DNA of 64,000 nucleotides from Streptomyces actinomycinicus. Its GTDB lineage: Bacteria; Actinomycetota; Actinomycetes; Streptomycetales; Streptomycetaceae. Below, piece after piece: positions 61,299-64,000 of this stretch. The DNA lies in NCBI RefSeq assembly GCF_016741775.1, contig NZ_JAERRK010000022.1, forward strand, positions 62,001 to 126,000, read 5' to 3'. The translations under genes and the position numbers were made by a program. Below the pieces are notes generated by a model. The model saw only the letters and a program-made list of their open reading frames with translations, made no database searches and was not told the origin of the DNA. How positions within the stretch are numbered: the first letter of the stretch is position 1; each line of letters starts with the position of its first letter.

Positions 61299-62726
61299 TC
61301 AGCCGCCCTGCTGCGACCGTGCCTTGAACGCCGCCTTCCGGGCCTCCTTGGCCACCTTCTTGTCCGGGTGCAGGCGTCCCATCGCCTCCAGCACGTCCGC
61401 GGTGGCGGGGTGGTCCACCCGCCAGGCCGCCGCGAAGAACCCGCTGTGCTGCGCGGCCAGCCCCTCCACCAGGGCCTGCAGTTCCTCCGAGTTGCCCTCG
61501 GCCTGGAGCTGTGCGGCCACCGTGTCGATGGTCAGCCAGAACACCATGTCCTGCGAGGGTGCCGGGACCCCGGCGGCGCCGCGCTCGCTCAGCCACACCC
61601 GGGCGAGCCCGCCCAGCTCGGGGTCGGCGAGGACCTCCCGCAGCGCGGGTTCCGCCTCGGTGCCCATCAGCGACAGCGCCTGCTGGCAGCGCAGCCTGCG
61701 CAACGGCGCACCGGCGTCCGCGCCGCGGGCCGCGGTCAGCAACTCCCGTGCGGAGGCGAGTGGTTCGCGGCGGGCGAGCCACTGCTCGGTCTCCGCGCGG
61801 GCGGCGGACTGCCCGAACCGGGCGGTGCCGTCGAGCAGGACGTCCGCGCCCTTGTCGGCCAGTTCACCGACGGCCGGCGCCGTGAACCCGGCGTCCAGCA
61901 GCCGCGCCCGCAGCCCGTACACGCCGAGCGGGGTGAGCCGGACCATGCCGTAGCGGGAGACGTCGGTGTCGTCCACCGGTGCGGCGGGCTCCTCGCCGGC
62001 GTCGCCCATCAGCCCTTCGTCGACCGGCTGGTACTCGACGAGCCCGACCGGCTCCAGCATCCGGAACTGGTCGTCCAGCCGCATCATCGCGTCGGACACC
62101 TGTTCCAGGACGTCGTTGGTGGGCTCGCCCATGTCGTCGGGCACGATCATGGAGGCGGCGAGGGCGGGCAGCGGGACGGCGTCACCCCCGGGGCCGTCCT
62201 CACTGGCGGTCAGCAGGTAGAGGTTGCCGAGGACGCCGTCGAGGAACTCCGCCTCGGCCTCCGGGTCCCAGTCGAGTGACGCGAAATCGACCTCGCCGCC
62301 CTCGTCCAGCGCGTCGACCAGGTCGTCCAGGTCGGGCACGCTCGCGTCGGCGACGACCGTCTCCAGCGCGCTGAGCCAGACGGTGAGCACGTCCCGCGGG
62401 GAGCCGCCGGTGAGCAGCGTCAGCTCCTCCCCCGCCCTGACGGTGCCGGCCTCCTCGTCCACGATCTCGACCAGACCGGCGTCCACGGCGACCCGCCAGG
62501 CCTCGCTGGCGTAGGCGGCCGCGTCGTCGCCGGCGAGGCCCAGCAGCTCCGCGGCGGCCGGCAACTGCTCCTCGGCCAGGCCGCCGCCGGCGTCCACGCG
62601 GGTGTCGGGCCCGGCCCAGCGGGCGAGGCGGGCGGCCCGGGACAGCAACGGCGTGGACAGCGCGGCGCGCGCCAGCTCCGCTTCGGGGTGCAGCCGTACG
62701 GGCGGCAGGGGGGAGCTGTCTGACAT
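61299..62726 (-). CDS. Conserved hypothetical protein, 475 aa
   Basis: Cytoplasmic protein without a signal peptide or membrane segment; I do not recognise a named family. The N-terminal two thirds is acidic and mostly helical, with winged-helix-like features (VRLTPLGVYGLRARLLDAGF, about residues 269-288). The last ~150 residues look like HEAT-type alpha repeats (ALREVLADPELGGLARVWL; HPATADVLEAMGRLHPDKKVAKEARKAAFKA), where each unit pairs two helices. The basic C-terminus (KKVAKEARKAAFKARSQQ) contrasts with the acidic body. The start ATG is preceded by GAGGAGAA. It stands alone between the PhoX-type gene and the nuclease gene. Confidence 0.8.
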   Translation of the reverse strand: MSDSSPLPPVRLHPEAELARAALSTPLLSRAARLARWAGPDTRVDAGGGLAEEQLPAAAELLGLAGDDAAAYASEAWRVAVDAGLVEIVDEEAGTVRAGEELTLLTGGSPRDVLTVWLSALETVVADASVPDLDDLVDALDEGGEVDFASLDWDPEAEAEFLDGVLGNLYLLTASEDGPGGDAVPLPALAASMIVPDDMGEPTNDVLEQVSDAMMRLDDQFRMLEPVGLVEYQPVDEGLMGDAGEEPAAPVDDTDVSRYGMVRLTPLGVYGLRARLLDAGFTAPAVGELADKGADVLLDGTARFGQSAARAETEQWLARREPLASARELLTAARGADAGAPLRRLRCQQALSLMGTEAEPALREVLADPELGGLARVWLSERGAAGVPAPSQDMVFWLTIDTVAAQLQAEGNSEELQALVEGLAAQHSGFFAAAWRVDHPATADVLEAMGRLHPDKKVAKEARKAAFKARSQQGG

Positions 62727-62835
62727 CGGCTGGTTCTCCTCGGACCGTGAACGGACTCAACCGCTCAGCCTAGACGGATTTCCACCCATGCCACCCGGTT
62801 CATCTCCCGGCAAGCGTCCGTACATGGCCGAAACC

Positions 62836-62841
62836 TTGACA
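62836..62841 (+). promoter_or_regulatory. TTGACA -35-like hexamer upstream of the nuclease gene
   Basis: A consensus TTGACA lies 151 bp before the TTG start of the secreted nuclease gene. A convincing -10 at 17-18 bp spacing was not found. One PHO-box-like unit, GTTCACTCGGC, lies at 62894-62904. The remaining part of the gap 62727-62991 holds nothing else that I can support. Confidence 0.25.
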
Positions 62842-62991
62842 ACTCGTAGGGCCAGGCAGGAGATTGACGCGCGTAGAAGTTGGGGGGACAACTGTTCACT
62901 CGGCTCTATGCGTGTCACAGAGGGCTACGAGCCCCGCACGCTCCCGTACCACCCTCGTCCCGGCGCTCACGCACGTCCCCGGAGGGAACCC

Positions 62992-64000
62992 TTGCCGAGC
63001 AGGTCTTCCGCGCGCCTCGCCGCGCTCACCGTCGCCGCCGTCTGCAGCGCGGCGTCCGCCGTCGTCCTCACGTCCCCCGCGCACGCCGACTCGGTGCGCA
63101 TCCACGACATCCAGGGCACGACCCGAATATCGCCGCTGGCCGGCCAGAAGGTGACCGACGTGGAGGGTGTCGTCACGGCCACGCGCACCTACGGCTCCTC
63201 CAAGGGCTTCTGGATCCAGGACGCGGCCCCGGACGACAACCCGGCCACCAGTGAGGGCGTGTTCGTCTTCACCGGCTCCGCCCCCAAGGCCGCGGTCGGC
63301 GACGCGGTGAAGGTGACCGGCACGGTCTCCGAGTACGTCCCGGGCGGCGCCTCGTCCGGCAACCAGTCGCTGACGGAGATCACCAAGCCGACCGTCACCA
63401 CCGTCTCCACCGGCAACGCGGTCCCGGCGCCGGTCACCGTCGACGAGGACGCGGTGCCGGACGAGTACGCCCCGCAGGGCGACACGGCCGCCGCCGGCTC
63501 GGTCAACGGCCTGACCCTGGACCCCTCGGCGTACGCCCTGGACTACTACGAGTCCCTCGAGGGCATGAACGTCCAGGTCGAGGACGTCCGTGTGGTCACC
63601 GCGACCGACCCCTACAGCGAGCTGTGGGTCACGGTGAAGCCGTGGGAGCACCGCAGCCGCCGCGGCGGCACGGTGTACGGCTCCTACGAGTCCCAGAACA
63701 CCGGCCGGCTGCAGGTCCAGTCGCTGGGCTCCACCGCCGACTTCCCCAAGGCGAACGTCGGCGACACGCTGGAGGGCACCACCACCGGCCCGCTGGACTT
63801 CAACCAGTTCGGCGGCTACACCCTCGTCGCGAGCAAGCTCGGCACGCTGGACAGCGCCGGCCTGGAGCGCGAGACGACGCAGAAGCAGTCGGGCCGTGAG
63901 CTGGCGGTGGCGACGTACAACGTCGAGAACCTCGACCCGTCGGACCCGACGTTCGACAAGCACGCCTCCGCGATCGTGAACAACCTGCAGTCGCCGGACA
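62992..64000 (+). CDS. Secreted ExeM/NucH-type endonuclease (3' end outside window)
   Basis: Partial gene: the frame is open from TTG at 62992 to the window end. The TTG is supported by GGAGGG five bases upstream and by the signal peptide that follows (PSRSSARLAALTVAAVCSAA, cleavage near PAHA-DS). The mature part starts VRIHDIQGTTRISPLAGQKV and has an OB-fold/lamin-tail-like N-domain (VEGVVTATRTYGSSKGFWIQD). The endonuclease/exonuclease/phosphatase domain then begins at VATYNVENLDP (about residues 303-313). ExeM/NucH enzymes degrade extracellular DNA and supply phosphate and nucleosides. Catalytic residues of the C-terminal domain are not visible here. Confidence 0.88.
   Translation, partial: MPSRSSARLAALTVAAVCSAASAVVLTSPAHADSVRIHDIQGTTRISPLAGQKVTDVEGVVTATRTYGSSKGFWIQDAAPDDNPATSEGVFVFTGSAPKAAVGDAVKVTGTVSEYVPGGASSGNQSLTEITKPTVTTVSTGNAVPAPVTVDEDAVPDEYAPQGDTAAAGSVNGLTLDPSAYALDYYESLEGMNVQVEDVRVVTATDPYSELWVTVKPWEHRSRRGGTVYGSYESQNTGRLQVQSLGSTADFPKANVGDTLEGTTTGPLDFNQFGGYTLVASKLGTLDSAGLERETTQKQSGRELAVATYNVENLDPSDPTFDKHASAIVNNLQSPD

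Noticed and set aside
62894..62904. Full PHO box upstream of the nuclease gene
   Set aside because: GTTCACTCGGC is a good single unit but neighbouring 11-mers do not match, and PhoP sites need at least two units.

Overview
The window is a stretch of chromosome from a Streptomyces or close relative. GC content is very high with strong third-position GC. GTG and TTG starts are common, coupled ATGA/GTGA overlaps are frequent, and the order Pit transporter, cobalamin cluster, LAxTG-anchored secreted protein, amidohydrolase, ectABCD is typical of that genus. I see no phage, insertion sequence, CRISPR array or ordinary tRNA/rRNA gene.

Layout. (1) 56-1565: a low-affinity phosphate transporter and a small membrane protein. 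(2) 1795-20088: a cobalamin (B12) biosynthesis locus led by a cobalamin riboswitch. The first unit is cobD-cobQ-cobN-chlI/D-cobO-cobB-cobI. A ZIP metal transporter on the other strand follows, then a second unit cobM-cobL-cbiGH-cobH-cbiX-cobC. (3) 20246-27954: an MmyB-type regulator divergent from an FMN reductase, a sortase-anchored secreted protein, an amidohydrolase, a polar amino-acid ABC transporter and a class V aminotransferase. (4) 28237-31363: the ectoine/5-hydroxyectoine operon ectABCD, closed by a very strong bidirectional terminator. (5) 31419-37622: regulator/enzyme pairs (an Old Yellow Enzyme with a divergent MarR gene, a class V aminotransferase, a FrnE-type DsbA protein, and a GlxA-type AraC regulator divergent from an MFS exporter). 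(6) 37716-40170: an alpha-ketoglutaric semialdehyde dehydrogenase divergent from an IclR regulator. (7) 40328-46338: a GNAT enzyme, a membrane protein with a two-component system, a penicillin-binding protein and a secreted acid phosphatase. (8) 46602-49838: an uncharacterised protein plus 5-keto-4-deoxyglucarate dehydratase, divergent from uronate dehydrogenase. With the dehydrogenase of region 6 these form most of an oxidative uronate-to-2-oxoglutarate route. (9) 50255-55233: a DeoR regulator, a polyol-type ABC transporter without its own ATPase, and a zinc polyol dehydrogenase. (10) 55297-64000: a double TerD protein, a TetR regulator, a Ro60/TROVE protein with its non-coding RNAs, a Tat-exported PhoX-type protein behind a PHO box, an uncharacterised 475-residue protein and the start of a secreted nuclease.

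The most striking find is the roughly 390 bp directly upstream of the Ro60 gene (59071-59460, minus strand). It contains no protein gene but three tandem, diverged copies of a Y-RNA-like element. All three share a 5' end GGTGCG(A)CAGGC, a conserved helix with a mismatch at the same place, and a 3' GATCTC motif. Base changes between copies mostly preserve pairing. Two copies carry a circularly permuted tRNA-like module (T arm, acceptor strands joined by a short loop, D arm). One is class I-like, and the other has a leucine/serine-like D arm and a long variable region. The middle copy has only a short hairpin. An annotation pipeline would probably leave this stretch blank or call broken tRNAs.

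Gene starts were chosen by Shine-Dalgarno sequences, coupled overlaps and family alignment from memory. No database search was possible, so functional names rest on recognised motifs and gene context.
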